Positions 1-7,169 of a stretch of DNA of 18,039 nucleotides are shown piece by piece; positions within the stretch are counted from its first letter, which is position 1; the number at the start of each line of letters is the position of its first letter. The DNA is from JAKZRT01 sp047518005. Lineage in GTDB: Bacteria; Pseudomonadota; Alphaproteobacteria; Rhodobacterales; Rhodobacteraceae. The notes beneath the pieces were generated by a model. That model saw only the letters and a list, made by a program, of their open reading frames with translations, was not told the origin of the DNA and searched no databases. The translations under genes were made by a program, and so were the position numbers. The stretch spans positions 1-18,039 of the forward strand of contig JAKZRT010000164.1 of assembly GCA_047518005.1 (NCBI GenBank). Reading direction: 5' to 3'.

Positions 1-208
1 GTTTGAGGTGGTGGGGATCGCCGGTAAACGCTGCCGCGACCATTGTCTGGCCAACAAACTGATCAGCCGCGCCGTCGGCGACCGGATGGTGATCGCGCCG
101 CCGCTGATCATTTCGCGGGCCGAAATCGACATGCTGATCGACCGGGTTGCCCGAGCGCTGGATGCAACCGAGGGCGAGCTTAGAAGTGAAGGCCTGACCG
201 GTCGGTGA
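1..208 (+). CDS. Class III (omega-type) aminotransferase, C-terminal fragment
   Basis: This is the last 68 or so codons of a gene that begins outside the window; the frame is open from base 2 to the TGA at 206-208. The visible end reads like the C-terminus of PLP-dependent class III aminotransferases: a glycine- and arginine-rich turn (GKRCRDHC), a short helix, then the typical stretch MVIAPPLIISRAEIDMLID, in which APPL-I-(S/T)-x-x-E-(I/V)-D is the family's closing motif before the final helix. Such enzymes move an amino group from an amine or omega-amino acid to pyruvate or a 2-oxo acid in the cytoplasm. The catalytic lysine and substrate-determining residues are not in view, so substrate cannot be inferred. 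A GC-rich hairpin follows 13 bp after the stop. Family call is fairly safe; subfamily is open. Confidence 0.75.
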   Translation, partial: FEVVGIAGKRCRDHCLANKLISRAVGDRMVIAPPLIISRAEIDMLIDRVARALDATEGELRSEGLTGR

Positions 209-221
209 AACACCCGACCCG

Positions 222-251
222 TGCCCGCGCAAAGTTGGGTTGGCGCGGGCA
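222..251 (+). terminator. Hairpin after the aminotransferase, possible terminator
   Basis: The arms TGCCCGCGC (222-230) and GCGCGGGCA (243-251) are perfectly complementary over 9 bp, with a 12-base loop, and start 13 bp after the stop codon. There is no T-run behind the stem, so it is either a T-poor transcription end or an mRNA-stabilising hairpin. The position supports a role at the end of the upstream transcript. Confidence 0.4.
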
Positions 252-352
252 GGCGGGGTCACGGAGACGGTCATGACGCGACAGTGGATATTGTTATCTA
301 TATGTACTTCGTTGCGCTAACTGACAGAAGAAATTGAAGTAAATATCATGGC

Positions 353-622
353 GTGGCCCATTGTCGGTACGATCCGGCGGTTTCGCCGAATGTCGAACCG
401 ACCATCGTATTTCAGAACCCCGACGGAACGCCCCAGGGCTGCCCGCCAGTGCCCATTGTCGTGCCAACATTACCGGAATGCGAAGCCTGCCCGACGAGCG
501 TGTCTGTCGAGGTGCGCAATTCGGACGGGGAACTGGTCGATCCAGACGTTCTGAATTGCCTTGCCTGCTGCCCTTACCGAATCCGGCACCGGAAAATGAG
601 GGCGTGGGTCAATAGAAATTGA
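353..622 (+). CDS. Possible small cysteine-rich protein, unrecognised
   Basis: I do not recognise this 89-codon ORF, which begins with GTG and has no clear ribosome binding site. The middle part has a protein-like composition, with several prolines, acidic residues and hydrophobic beta-like runs. It has seven cysteines beyond the first few residues-region, including a C-x-x-C pair (CEAC) and a CLACC cluster near residue 70-74, and its third codon positions are mostly G or C, as expected for a real gene in this genome. The last 15 codons look non-coding (basic, with rare codons), so it could be a fragment of a decayed gene. Two other frames are also open here, which weakens the case. Treat as a candidate only. 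Confidence 0.25.
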   Translation: MAHCRYDPAVSPNVEPTIVFQNPDGTPQGCPPVPIVVPTLPECEACPTSVSVEVRNSDGELVDPDVLNCLACCPYRIRHRKMRAWVNRN

Positions 623-739
623 CCGCAAAGTCAGGGAAACAACCGGAGAAAATTTGTCGTGGACAGGTTTAACCCAACCGCCTTCGTCGCCGCTTTGTTT
701 GTTGTTCAAGCATAATATCTGGCTTCCAATTAGATCTGC

Positions 740-844
740 ATGTACTTGGGCGAGACGATTTTCTGCGTCTACGCGGGCACGGTCGATGTCGTTATCTTGG
801 GCTCGTGGGGCCTGGCAGCAGTGGTCGCATATCTGCGAAGGTGA
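740..844 (+). CDS. Possible 34-residue single-span membrane peptide
   Basis: An ATG-initiated ORF of 34 codons encodes a largely hydrophobic peptide (core VVILGSWGLAAVVAYLRR) ending in two arginines before TGA, the shape of a one-pass membrane miniprotein. It has no strong ribosome binding site. It shares its frame with an 18-codon hydrophobic ORF at 659-715 (GTG start with a GGAG about 10 bases upstream) and with the cysteine-rich ORF at 353-622. The three may therefore be pieces of one degraded gene, or simply chance. Nothing known was recognised. Confidence 0.2.
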   Translation: MYLGETIFCVYAGTVDVVILGSWGLAAVVAYLRR

Positions 845-1179
845 GCGCGGTCAGGTCGGCTGAACAGCTTGCAAATCTGTCCCCACAGGGACAAGAGGTT
901 ACCCCGCAGGTCAGGGCTCGTGAAAATGATTAACACTGGGTGAATTGACGGCGGCGGCGATCATAACCCCGTTTGATCGTCGGCCAAAACCGAGCGAATC
1001 GCGACCCGGCGCCAAGCCAAATCAGTATGATCCGCGCCGTCCGGACCGAATTTGGTTTATCCCGCACATGGGCGTACATTCGTCAACGACACGATTCTTC
1101 ATGTCATCAGATTCGACGAAGCGGACAAGATACTGTCACTTCGGGTCGCTGGAACGTTCAAAAAATGGGGGTTTTTCTT

Positions 1180-3144
1180 ATGCATAAATCGTTATCACGG
1201 CGTCGTTTCCTGGCAACAACTGCGGCAACCGGCGCGTTGGTTGCGTTGCACCCTTATTCAGCGGTTGCGGCCAGCAATCAGGCCCACCTTCGTGTGCTTT
1301 CGACAACCGACCTGCACGTCCATGTTCACCCATACGACTATTACGCCGACAAGCCGATTGACACGGTTGGCCTGTCGCGGACCGCGTCGATCATCGAAGA
1401 AGTGCGGGCGGAATCCACGAATTCGATCCTTGTCGACAACGGCGACTTTTTGCAGGGCAATCCGATGGGTGATTACATCGCATACGAACGCGGCATGGCC
1501 GATGGTGCCCTGCACCCGGTGATCCAGGCGATGAACGTTCTGGGCTTTGACTGCGGGACACTGGGAAATCACGAGTTCAACTATGGCGTCGAGTTCATGG
1601 ACAAGGTCGTTCAGGGAGCAGAGTTCCCGATTGTCTGCGCGAATTTCGTGAACGCGCTGGGCGCCACCGGGCGTCAGGATGACATGTTCCTCAGGCCCTA
1701 TACGCTCGTAGATCGCGAAATTATTGATGGCGCGGGCGGTGCCCATGCGATCAAGATCGGTCTGATCGGGTTCCTGCCCCCGCAGATCATGAACTGGGAC
1801 AAGCGCCACCTTGAGGGCAAGTTCAACGCTCGCGACATCCTGCAGGCGGCCCAGGCCTGGGTGCCAGAAATGCAGGAAGCCGGCGCCGATATCATTATCG
1901 CGCTGTCGCATTCGGGAATTTCGTCGGAACCGAGCTTTGAGGGGCAGGGCAATGCCGCGCTTTATCTTGCCGGGATAGACGGCATCGATGCCCTGGTGAC
2001 CGGTCACTCGCATCTGGTTTTCCCCTCCAAGACCTATGAGGGGATCGACGGGATCGACGTCGCCGGTGGCACGATCCAGGGCAAGCCCGCGACGATGGGC
2101 GGGTTCTGGGGTTCGCACATGGGCCTGATTGACCTGATGCTTGAACGCGACGGCGGCGAATGGCGGGTGATCACAACCGAATCGTCCGCGCGTCCGATTT
2201 ACGAGCGGATCGATCGCAAGAACATTCCGCTGGTCGGTGACGTTCAGGCGGTTTTGGATGCGACCATGACCGAACACGAGGAAACTCTGAAATATATCCG
2301 CCGGGCGGTTGGCAAAACCGACACCGCCTTGCATTCCTACTTTGCGCTGGTCGCCGACGACCCGTCGGTTCAGGTCGTGTCACAGGCGCAGATCTGGTAT
2401 ATCGAGCAGATGATGCAGGGCTCGAAATGGGAGGGCCTGCCGATTCTATCCGCTGCTGCGCCGTTCAAGGCGGGTGGCCGTGGTGGCCCTGAATATTACA
2501 CGGATGTGAAACCGGGGCCGGTCGCGATCAAGAACGTAGCCGACCTTTATCTCTATCCCAACACCGTCCGCGCGGTGCTGATCAGCGGCGCCGAGGTGAA
2601 GGACTGGCTTGAACGCTCGGCCTCGATCTTCAACCAGATCACGGCGGGGGCGCAGGATCAGATCCTGCTCAACCCGGAAATGCCGTCCTACAACTTTGAC
2701 GTGATGGACGGGGTGACCTACCAGATCGACCTGACCGAGCCGCCCAAGTTCAACCGTGGCGGCGAAGTGATCAACGCGGGCTCGAACCGGATCGTAAATT
2801 TGCAATTCAACGGGGCCCCGATTGATCCGAACGCGAAATTTGTGGTGGCAACCAACAATTATCGCGCCGGTGGCGGGGGGAACTTCCCGGGCGCCGGGGG
2901 CGACACCACGATCTTTGAGGGCCCGGATACGAACCGCGACGTGATCGTGCGCTATATCGTTGAAAAGGGTACGATCAATCCGCAGGCGGATGCCAACTGG
3001 GGCTTTGCGCCCGTGGCCGGAACCAGCGTAATATTCGAGACCGGTCCGGCGGGGGTCGGGTATGCCGACAGTGTCGAAGGCGTAAGCATAGAACCGGCGG
3101 GCGATGGTGCCGATGGTTTCGCGCTCTATCGCATCAATCTGTAG
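1180..3144 (+). CDS. cpdB: Tat-exported 2',3'-cyclic-nucleotide 2'-phosphodiesterase / 3'-nucleotidase (CpdB type)
   Basis: A 654-residue periplasmic enzyme of the 5'-nucleotidase superfamily, which hydrolyses 2',3'-cyclic nucleotides and 3'-nucleotides to nucleoside and phosphate so that external nucleotides can be salvaged. The ATG at 1180 is preferred, with a GGGGG about 9 bases upstream. It opens directly into a textbook twin-arginine signal (SRRRFLA at residues 6-12, hydrophobic stretch to about 23, cleavage near AVAA at 28-31). Metallophosphatase motifs follow in order: TTDLH (D44, H46), DNGDF, GNHEF, a SHSG block and GHSH. The C-terminal substrate-binding half has YLYPNT, a segment built around YNFDVMDG, and NNYRAGGGGNFPG. 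Length fits the family (about 650). Tat rather than Sec export suggests cytoplasmic folding or metal loading. It stands alone between non-coding DNA and a tRNA. No convincing Pho box was found upstream. Confidence 0.9.
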   Translation: MHKSLSRRRFLATTAATGALVALHPYSAVAASNQAHLRVLSTTDLHVHVHPYDYYADKPIDTVGLSRTASIIEEVRAESTNSILVDNGDFLQGNPMGDYIAYERGMADGALHPVIQAMNVLGFDCGTLGNHEFNYGVEFMDKVVQGAEFPIVCANFVNALGATGRQDDMFLRPYTLVDREIIDGAGGAHAIKIGLIGFLPPQIMNWDKRHLEGKFNARDILQAAQAWVPEMQEAGADIIIALSHSGISSEPSFEGQGNAALYLAGIDGIDALVTGHSHLVFPSKTYEGIDGIDVAGGTIQGKPATMGGFWGSHMGLIDLMLERDGGEWRVITTESSARPIYERIDRKNIPLVGDVQAVLDATMTEHEETLKYIRRAVGKTDTALHSYFALVADDPSVQVVSQAQIWYIEQMMQGSKWEGLPILSAAAPFKAGGRGGPEYYTDVKPGPVAIKNVADLYLYPNTVRAVLISGAEVKDWLERSASIFNQITAGAQDQILLNPEMPSYNFDVMDGVTYQIDLTEPPKFNRGGEVINAGSNRIVNLQFNGAPIDPNAKFVVATNNYRAGGGGNFPGAGGDTTIFEGPDTNRDVIVRYIVEKGTINPQADANWGFAPVAGTSVIFETGPAGVGYADSVEGVSIEPAGDGADGFALYRINL

Positions 3145-3183
3145 CGGGTTCGCCGCGCTCTTGGGCGTTCCTTATTCGACGAC

Positions 3184-3198
3184 CACCGAAATTCGGTG
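3184..3198. repeat. 15-bp near-palindrome between cpdB and tRNA-Cys
   Basis: CACCGAA-A-TTCGGTG is a perfect 7+7 bp inverted repeat with a one-base centre. It lies 40 bp after the cpdB stop and about 75 bp beyond the 3' end of the oppositely directed tRNA. As RNA it could fold with a 5-bp stem. It may end one or both convergent transcripts, although no T-run follows it. Confidence 0.35.
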
Positions 3199-3274
3199 CG
3201 TGACGAGTTTCAGGGGCCCGAGGAGTGCGACGCCGTGACGGTCCAAAACAGGCCGCCCTCACGCGCACAAGCTT

Positions 3275-3348
3275 TGGAGGCGAGTACCGGAATCGAACCG
3301 GTGTACACGGATTTGCAATCCGCTGCGTAACCACTCCGCCAACTCGCC
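3275..3348 (-). tRNA. tRNA-Cys (GCA)
   Basis: Read on the minus strand, the segment folds as a complete cloverleaf. The 5' arm GGCGAGT pairs over 7 bp with ACTCGCC. The anticodon loop TTGCAAA carries GCA, which reads cysteine codons, and the T-arm contains GGTTCGATTCC. The discriminator base is U, as required by cysteinyl-tRNA synthetase, and CCA is encoded in the DNA (the TCCA end at 3278-3275). It is a single gene, transcribed towards cpdB, with no sign of integration or a duplicated 3' end nearby. Confidence 0.97.
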
Positions 3349-3362
3349 GGGGGCTTGGGCGG

Positions 3363-3389
3363 TCTATACGATGGTCTGGGCGTCCGCAA
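3363..3389 (-). promoter_or_regulatory. Probable promoter of tRNA-Cys
   Basis: On the minus strand a TATAGA box (3368-3363) lies 14 bases before the first tRNA base. A TTGCGG (3389-3384) precedes it by 15 bases, slightly shorter than ideal. This would start transcription about 7 bases upstream of the mature tRNA, a usual leader length. It is the only sigma70-like pair visible in the 140 bp shared with the divergent pcm-like gene. Confidence 0.4.
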
Positions 3390-3489
3390 GCGGTGAAGGC
3401 GGCCTGATCGGGCGGCCCATGTGCAGTTGCCGAGGCTGGCACCTTGTGGCATGACGGGCAGAGATTTTCACCAAGTGAGCCGCGCCATC

Positions 3490-4143
3490 ATGCCCGATTT
3501 CACCGCCCGCCGCACCACGATGGTCGACACCCAGGTTCGCCCCGCGGACGTGACAAAGTTCCCGATCATTCAAGCAATGCTGACCATCCCGCGCGAGGCC
3601 TATGTGCCCGAAGACAAAGTCGAGGCGGCGTACGTCGACGCGAACCTGGATCTGGGCGGCGGGCGCGTGTTGCTAGAGCCGCGCACCCAGGCCAAGATGC
3701 TGGATGCGCTGAATATTCGGAGCGATGAAATGGTTCTTGATCTGGGCTGTGGCATGGGCTATTCGGCGGCGCTGATCGCCCATCTGGCCGAAGCCGTGGT
3801 TGCCATCGAAGACGACGCCGTGCGCGCCGAAGAGGCCCAAGCGAGGTTGTCGGAAATGGGTATCGACAATGCTGCTGTTGTTGCGGGCGATCTGGCCGAA
3901 GGCGCGGCCAAGCACGGGCCTTACGACGTGATAATCGTCGAAGGTGCAGTTGAAGCGCTGCCCGAGGCCATTATCTCGCAATTGAAGGACGGCGGCAGGC
4001 TGGCCGCGATATTCATGGAAGGGGCGCTTGGGTCGGTGCGGATCGGCACCAAGCGCGACGGCTCGGTGACATGGCGAAATTCGTTTAACGCCAGTGCGCC
4101 GGTCCTGGCAGGTTTTGAAAAGGCGCGCGGTTTCGCGCTGTAG
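3490..4143 (+). CDS. pcm: Protein-L-isoaspartate O-methyltransferase-like SAM methyltransferase
   Basis: A 217-residue class I SAM-dependent methyltransferase of the PCMT family, which in its standard form methylates isoaspartyl residues in damaged proteins. The ATG at 3490 is chosen because the product then starts in the way I recall for relatives (MPDFTARRTTMVDTQVRP); upstream in-frame starts add unrelated residues. The SAM-binding loop is LDLGCGMGYSAA, followed by the acidic end of strand 2 (AIEDD) and a GDLAEG segment. The usual PCMT active-site signature G-x-T-I-S-x-P, with its substrate-contacting Ser/Thr, is replaced by GRVLLEPRT, so isoaspartate repair is not assured. It lies 33 bp upstream of tolC in the same direction, probably in one transcription unit, and may have a role linked to the envelope gene. 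Fold certain, substrate uncertain. Confidence 0.8.
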   Translation: MPDFTARRTTMVDTQVRPADVTKFPIIQAMLTIPREAYVPEDKVEAAYVDANLDLGGGRVLLEPRTQAKMLDALNIRSDEMVLDLGCGMGYSAALIAHLAEAVVAIEDDAVRAEEAQARLSEMGIDNAAVVAGDLAEGAAKHGPYDVIIVEGAVEALPEAIISQLKDGGRLAAIFMEGALGSVRIGTKRDGSVTWRNSFNASAPVLAGFEKARGFAL

Positions 4144-4176
4144 GCACGCGGCAGGCGGCGTGAAAAGGAAAAACAA

Positions 4177-5550
4177 ATGTACGGAGCAGCGCGGCAGGTG
4201 TCGAAGGGTGTTTTGCTGGCTGTGGTGCTGAGCGTTGGGGGCCCACTGGCGGCCCCGGCGCAATCGCTGAACGAGACACTGGTTGCCGCCTACAAAAACT
4301 CGAACCTTCTTGATCAGAACCGGGCGCTGCTCAGGGCCACCGATGAAAACGCGGCGGTGGCGTTGTCGGCGTTGCGACCGGTGGTCAGTTTCGTGGCCTC
4401 GGGCAGCGCGGTCCGGCCGGTGCCAACCGGGGGCGACAGCCTGAGCGCCTCGGCAAGTCTGACGGCGCGCTTGACACTTTACGATGGCGGCAATGCAGCG
4501 CTTGGTCGGGACGCGACCAAAGCGACCATTCTGGCCACGCGCGAGGCGCTGCGCCAGGTCGAACAGACAGTGCTGTTGCAGGCAGCAAGCGCCTTTTTCA
4601 CCTATCGCAACGCGGTGACAACGGTTGGGCTGCAATCAAAGAACCTGGAACTTGAGACGCGCGAATTGCAGGCCACGCGCGACCGGTTCGAAGTGGGCGA
4701 GGTTTCGCGCACCGAGGTCGCGCTTTCCGAGGCCAGGCTTGCCGGTGTCAAAAGCGGCCTTGCCGGGGCAAAGGGTGCGCTGGCGCGCGCCCGCGAGGCC
4801 TATCGCGCCGCCGTTGGCCAATTTCCGCGGACGCTGGGTGCAGTTGGCAAGCTGCCGACGCCGGCAAAATCGCTGGCCGGCGCGGATGCGGTTGCGATGG
4901 CGTCGAACCCGGGCATCGCCGGGGCCCAGCACGAGGTGACCGTGGCCGAGATCAACGTGGCGCGCGCGGATACAGCGTTCAAACCCTCGGTCGATCTTTC
5001 CGGGTCGTTGTCGGTGGATCATGGCATCGACACGTCAGGGTCGGTGTCGCTGTCGCTGAACAAGACGCTGTATTCCGGCGGGCAGCGCAGCGCGCTTTAC
5101 CGGCAGGCCGTGGCGCAGCGCGAGGCGGCGCGGGCCGGGCTGTTGCAGACCGTGCGCCTGGTTTCGCAATCGGTGGGCATCGCCTGGGCCGATCTTGACG
5201 TGGCCGGGGCCAGCCTGGTGGCCGCCCGGGAAGAAGTGCGCGCGGCAGAGCTGGTTTTCGAGGGCATGAAGGAAGAGGCATCGCTGGGCGCGCGAACCAC
5301 ACTTGACGTGCTTGAGGCCGAGCAGGATCTGCTGGACGCCGAGACCAACCGGGCGGCGGCTGTCAACGACCGCTTTGTGGCGGCATACGCCTTGCTGGCC
5401 GAGATGGGGCGCATGACGGCAAGGGATCTGGGGCTTGGGCTCGCGCTCTATGACCCTGCTGCATATTACAATTCTGTCAAAGACGCGCCGGGGCTTTCCG
5501 AGCGCGGCGTTCAGCTGGACAAAGTGCTGAAAGCATTAGGAAAAAAATAG
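4177..5550 (+). CDS. tolC: TolC-family outer membrane efflux / type I secretion channel protein
   Basis: A 457-residue protein of the outer membrane efflux family. It trimerises into a channel-tunnel connecting inner-membrane ABC or RND pumps to the outside, for drug efflux or type I secretion. The ATG at 4177 has a good ribosome binding site (AAAGGAAA about 6-8 bases upstream) and starts a Sec signal peptide, with a hydrophobic core (VLLAVVLSVGGPLAAP) and a likely cut after APAQ near residue 28. Two structural repeats are visible, each with long alanine/glutamate-rich helices (residues about 110-210 and 310-400) and beta segments such as LTARLTLYDGGN and VSLSLNKTLYSGG. The end (TARDLGLGLALYDPAAYY) matches TolC-type proteins of alphaproteobacteria. 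No pump or adaptor gene lies in the window, so it probably serves pumps encoded elsewhere. Confidence 0.9.
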   Translation: MYGAARQVSKGVLLAVVLSVGGPLAAPAQSLNETLVAAYKNSNLLDQNRALLRATDENAAVALSALRPVVSFVASGSAVRPVPTGGDSLSASASLTARLTLYDGGNAALGRDATKATILATREALRQVEQTVLLQAASAFFTYRNAVTTVGLQSKNLELETRELQATRDRFEVGEVSRTEVALSEARLAGVKSGLAGAKGALARAREAYRAAVGQFPRTLGAVGKLPTPAKSLAGADAVAMASNPGIAGAQHEVTVAEINVARADTAFKPSVDLSGSLSVDHGIDTSGSVSLSLNKTLYSGGQRSALYRQAVAQREAARAGLLQTVRLVSQSVGIAWADLDVAGASLVAAREEVRAAELVFEGMKEEASLGARTTLDVLEAEQDLLDAETNRAAAVNDRFVAAYALLAEMGRMTARDLGLGLALYDPAAYYNSVKDAPGLSERGVQLDKVLKALGKK

Positions 5551-5617
5551 TCCCCAAACCGGCTATTGTGTGGCGTCACTCGGCCCGGTAAACTTTGCAC
5601 AGGGCATAGGGCAGGAC

Positions 5618-6526
5618 ATGACCGAAAACGTTGCCAACGTTGACATCGAGGATGTGCTTTCGTCGATCAGACGGCTGGTCAGCGACGAATCCACGCCGCG
5701 CAAGGTGGTGTCGGTTGACGGGACACCCGCACAGCCGGCCCCGAAACTGGTCCTGACACCGGCGCTGCGAATCATCCCCGAAGCCGGTGGTTTTCCGGAC
5801 CAGGCGCCTGACGCAGGTCGCACCGGTTCGACCGGCAATGAGGACAAGGGCACGTCATCGGACGTGGCGCTGAGCGCGCTTGAAAGCACGATCGCAGCGC
5901 TTGAAACAGCGGTTGGCGGCCAGATCGGCGACTGGGAGCCGGACGGAAGCGAGAACGAGCCGATCCTTGATCCGCCGCCTGCAATGTTCAAAAAGTCGAT
6001 TTCCGAGCGCGAAGACGGCCCCGAGGCGCGCGCCGAAGCCCCTGTCGCCAGCGATCCGGCAACGGATGCGGTCAAACATTCTGCGCGGCGGCTAAATCTG
6101 TCGGTGCCGCGTGACGAGCCCGTGGCCAGCCCGGATGCGGCTGGAAAAAGTAATGCGGCCGACCCGTCGCCGGTTGCCAAGCCTGACCGCGCGCCGCTGA
6201 TCGTCGGCCCGGCCGAGGCCGTTGGCGGCACCGCCGATTTCGAGAACGCGGGTGGAGCGCCACCCCTGGCCGAAACGACCGAAACCGCGGCTGAACAAGA
6301 TGCGACGGTGCCGGTGCCTGAAACGGCTGCGTCACCCGCGCCCACCGCCGAACCCGATGCGGACATCGAAGAGGTTCTGCTGGACGAAGAGACCTTGCGC
6401 ACGATGATTGCAACGGTGGTCCGCGACGAACTGCGCGGGGCTTTCGGCGAAGAGATCACGCGCAACTTGCGCAAGCTGATCCGCCGGGAAATCCACGCCT
6501 ATTTCGACGTCGGCGAAGGCAAATGA
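5618..6526 (+). CDS. PopZ-like polar organising protein (DUF2497 family)
   Basis: A 302-residue protein with the three-part layout of PopZ, the pole-organising scaffold of alphaproteobacteria that anchors chromosome origins and recruits cell-cycle proteins. The N-terminus (residues about 6-24, VDIEDVLSSIRRLVSDES) matches the partner-binding helix (consensus IEEILxSIRRIISE). About 200 residues of disordered, Pro/Ala/Glu/Asp-rich linker follow. The last 55 residues form a predicted helical oligomerisation region (LDEETLRTMIATVVRDELRG, then EEITRNLRKLIRREIHAYF). The ATG at 5618 is preferred over in-frame codons upstream because the conserved helix then begins near the N-terminus, and an AGGG lies about 10 bases before it. 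It follows tolC by 67 bp. The linker is longer than in Caulobacter PopZ (177 residues in total). Family call good; polar function inferred. Confidence 0.75.
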   Translation: MTENVANVDIEDVLSSIRRLVSDESTPRKVVSVDGTPAQPAPKLVLTPALRIIPEAGGFPDQAPDAGRTGSTGNEDKGTSSDVALSALESTIAALETAVGGQIGDWEPDGSENEPILDPPPAMFKKSISEREDGPEARAEAPVASDPATDAVKHSARRLNLSVPRDEPVASPDAAGKSNAADPSPVAKPDRAPLIVGPAEAVGGTADFENAGGAPPLAETTETAAEQDATVPVPETAASPAPTAEPDADIEEVLLDEETLRTMIATVVRDELRGAFGEEITRNLRKLIRREIHAYFDVGEGK

Positions 6527-6545
6527 TACGCCCGAGCCGGCGGTT

Positions 6546-7115
6546 GTGAACACACCCGGTCACCTTTTATTGGGTGCGGCGCTTTTTGCACGTCCCCCCA
6601 GACCCTCGTTCCTTTTCGTGGCCCTGCTGGGGGCAGCGATCCCGGATATCTCGGCGGTCATCATGGTGTTCTGGGCCGGTCGAATTGAGGGAGTCAGCGA
6701 CGAAGTAATATACAACACGCTCTATTTTTCGGAGCGATGGCAGCAGGTCTTTGCGATTGATAATTCGATACCGCTGTGGGCCGGGTTGCTGGGCCTTGCG
6801 CTTTGGCAACGGCTTTATCTGACCCGGATTTTCGCGGCCTCGGGACTTGTGCATCTGATCGCCGACCTGGCGTTACACCATGACGATGGCCGGTCGCATT
6901 TCTGGCCCGTGACACGGTGGAAGTTTGAAAGCCCGATCAGCTATTGGGACAGCGCGCATTACGGGTCGGTCGTTGCGGCGGTGCTGTTTATGGTGAGTGT
7001 TGCGGCGTTTGCTGTGCTGATCCGGCGCTATCAGGGGTGGGTATCGCGGGCGCTGTTCGCGGCGCTTCTGGCGGGCGAGGCCTATTTCGCGTGGATGTGG
7101 ATCAGCTATTTCTGA
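6546..7115 (+). CDS. YdjM/DUF457-like multi-pass membrane protein
   Basis: A 189-residue integral membrane protein resembling the 'LexA-binding, inner membrane-associated putative hydrolase' group (YdjM/DUF457), whose members in roseobacters are sometimes mislabelled CobQ. The GTG at 6546 begins the family-like start MNTPGHLLLGAALF, with a conserved-looking histidine at residue 5. Roughly five hydrophobic spans follow (near residues 20-43, 74-92, 97-112, 138-156 and 167-188). Polar, possibly metal-binding residues occur around GAAIPDIS and in HLIADLALHHDDGRSH. No strong ribosome binding site is seen. It starts 19 bp after the PopZ-like gene, so it may be translated from the same message. Enzymatic activity is unproven for the group, and a cobalamin role should not be assumed. 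Confidence 0.6.
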   Translation: MNTPGHLLLGAALFARPPRPSFLFVALLGAAIPDISAVIMVFWAGRIEGVSDEVIYNTLYFSERWQQVFAIDNSIPLWAGLLGLALWQRLYLTRIFAASGLVHLIADLALHHDDGRSHFWPVTRWKFESPISYWDSAHYGSVVAAVLFMVSVAAFAVLIRRYQGWVSRALFAALLAGEAYFAWMWISYF

Positions 7116-7169
7116 AATGCAAAGCGCGCCCAGATGGGCACGCCCCGGTATTCATCCAGATTTGGGCCG

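Larger units (their letters stand above)
209..1179. other. Long gene-poor stretch (about 970 bp)
   Basis: No confident gene is seen between the class III aminotransferase and the nucleotidase. Contents noted: the hairpin at 222-251; an AT-rich patch around 285-350 that could hold a promoter; a cysteine-rich ORF at 353-622; two very short ORFs in the same reading frame (659-715 and 740-844) with hydrophobic products; and a small hairpin TGTCCC-CACA-GGGACA at 878-893. The reading frame of the nucleotidase stays open upstream to 973, but nothing there resembles a protein start, and the Tat signal peptide places the real start at 1180. The stretch may be a decayed gene region or hold an uncharacterised transcript. 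Confidence 0.6.

Noticed and set aside
1140..1165. Possible Pho box (CTGTCACTTCGGGTCGCT) upstream of cpdB
   Set aside because: Only the first 7-mer fits; the second direct repeat does not match, so PhoB control cannot be supported.
973..1179. Upstream extension of the cpdB reading frame by 69 codons
   Set aside because: The extension is not protein-like and would bury the Tat signal peptide; the ATG at 1180 has a binding site and places the signal at the N-terminus.
1258..2334. Long open frame of 358 codons antisense to cpdB
   Set aside because: Its composition (many H, R, V, N) is that of a mirror of a high-GC gene, and no domain is recognisable.
3275..3348. tRNA-Cys as a mobile-element integration site
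   Set aside because: No integrase, no duplicated tRNA 3' end and no change in gene content are seen on either side.
5563..6474. Long Ser/Ala-rich open frame opposite the PopZ-like gene
   Set aside because: It is the complement of the biased, low-complexity linker; the plus strand has conserved end motifs, the minus strand none.
6546..7115. Annotation of the membrane protein as cobalamin biosynthesis CobQ
   Set aside because: It lacks the ATP-binding and amidotransferase domains of CobQ and is a short multi-pass membrane protein.
7116..7169. GCCCA-GA-TGGGC as a terminator between convergent genes
   Set aside because: The two-base loop is too tight and no T-run follows on either strand.
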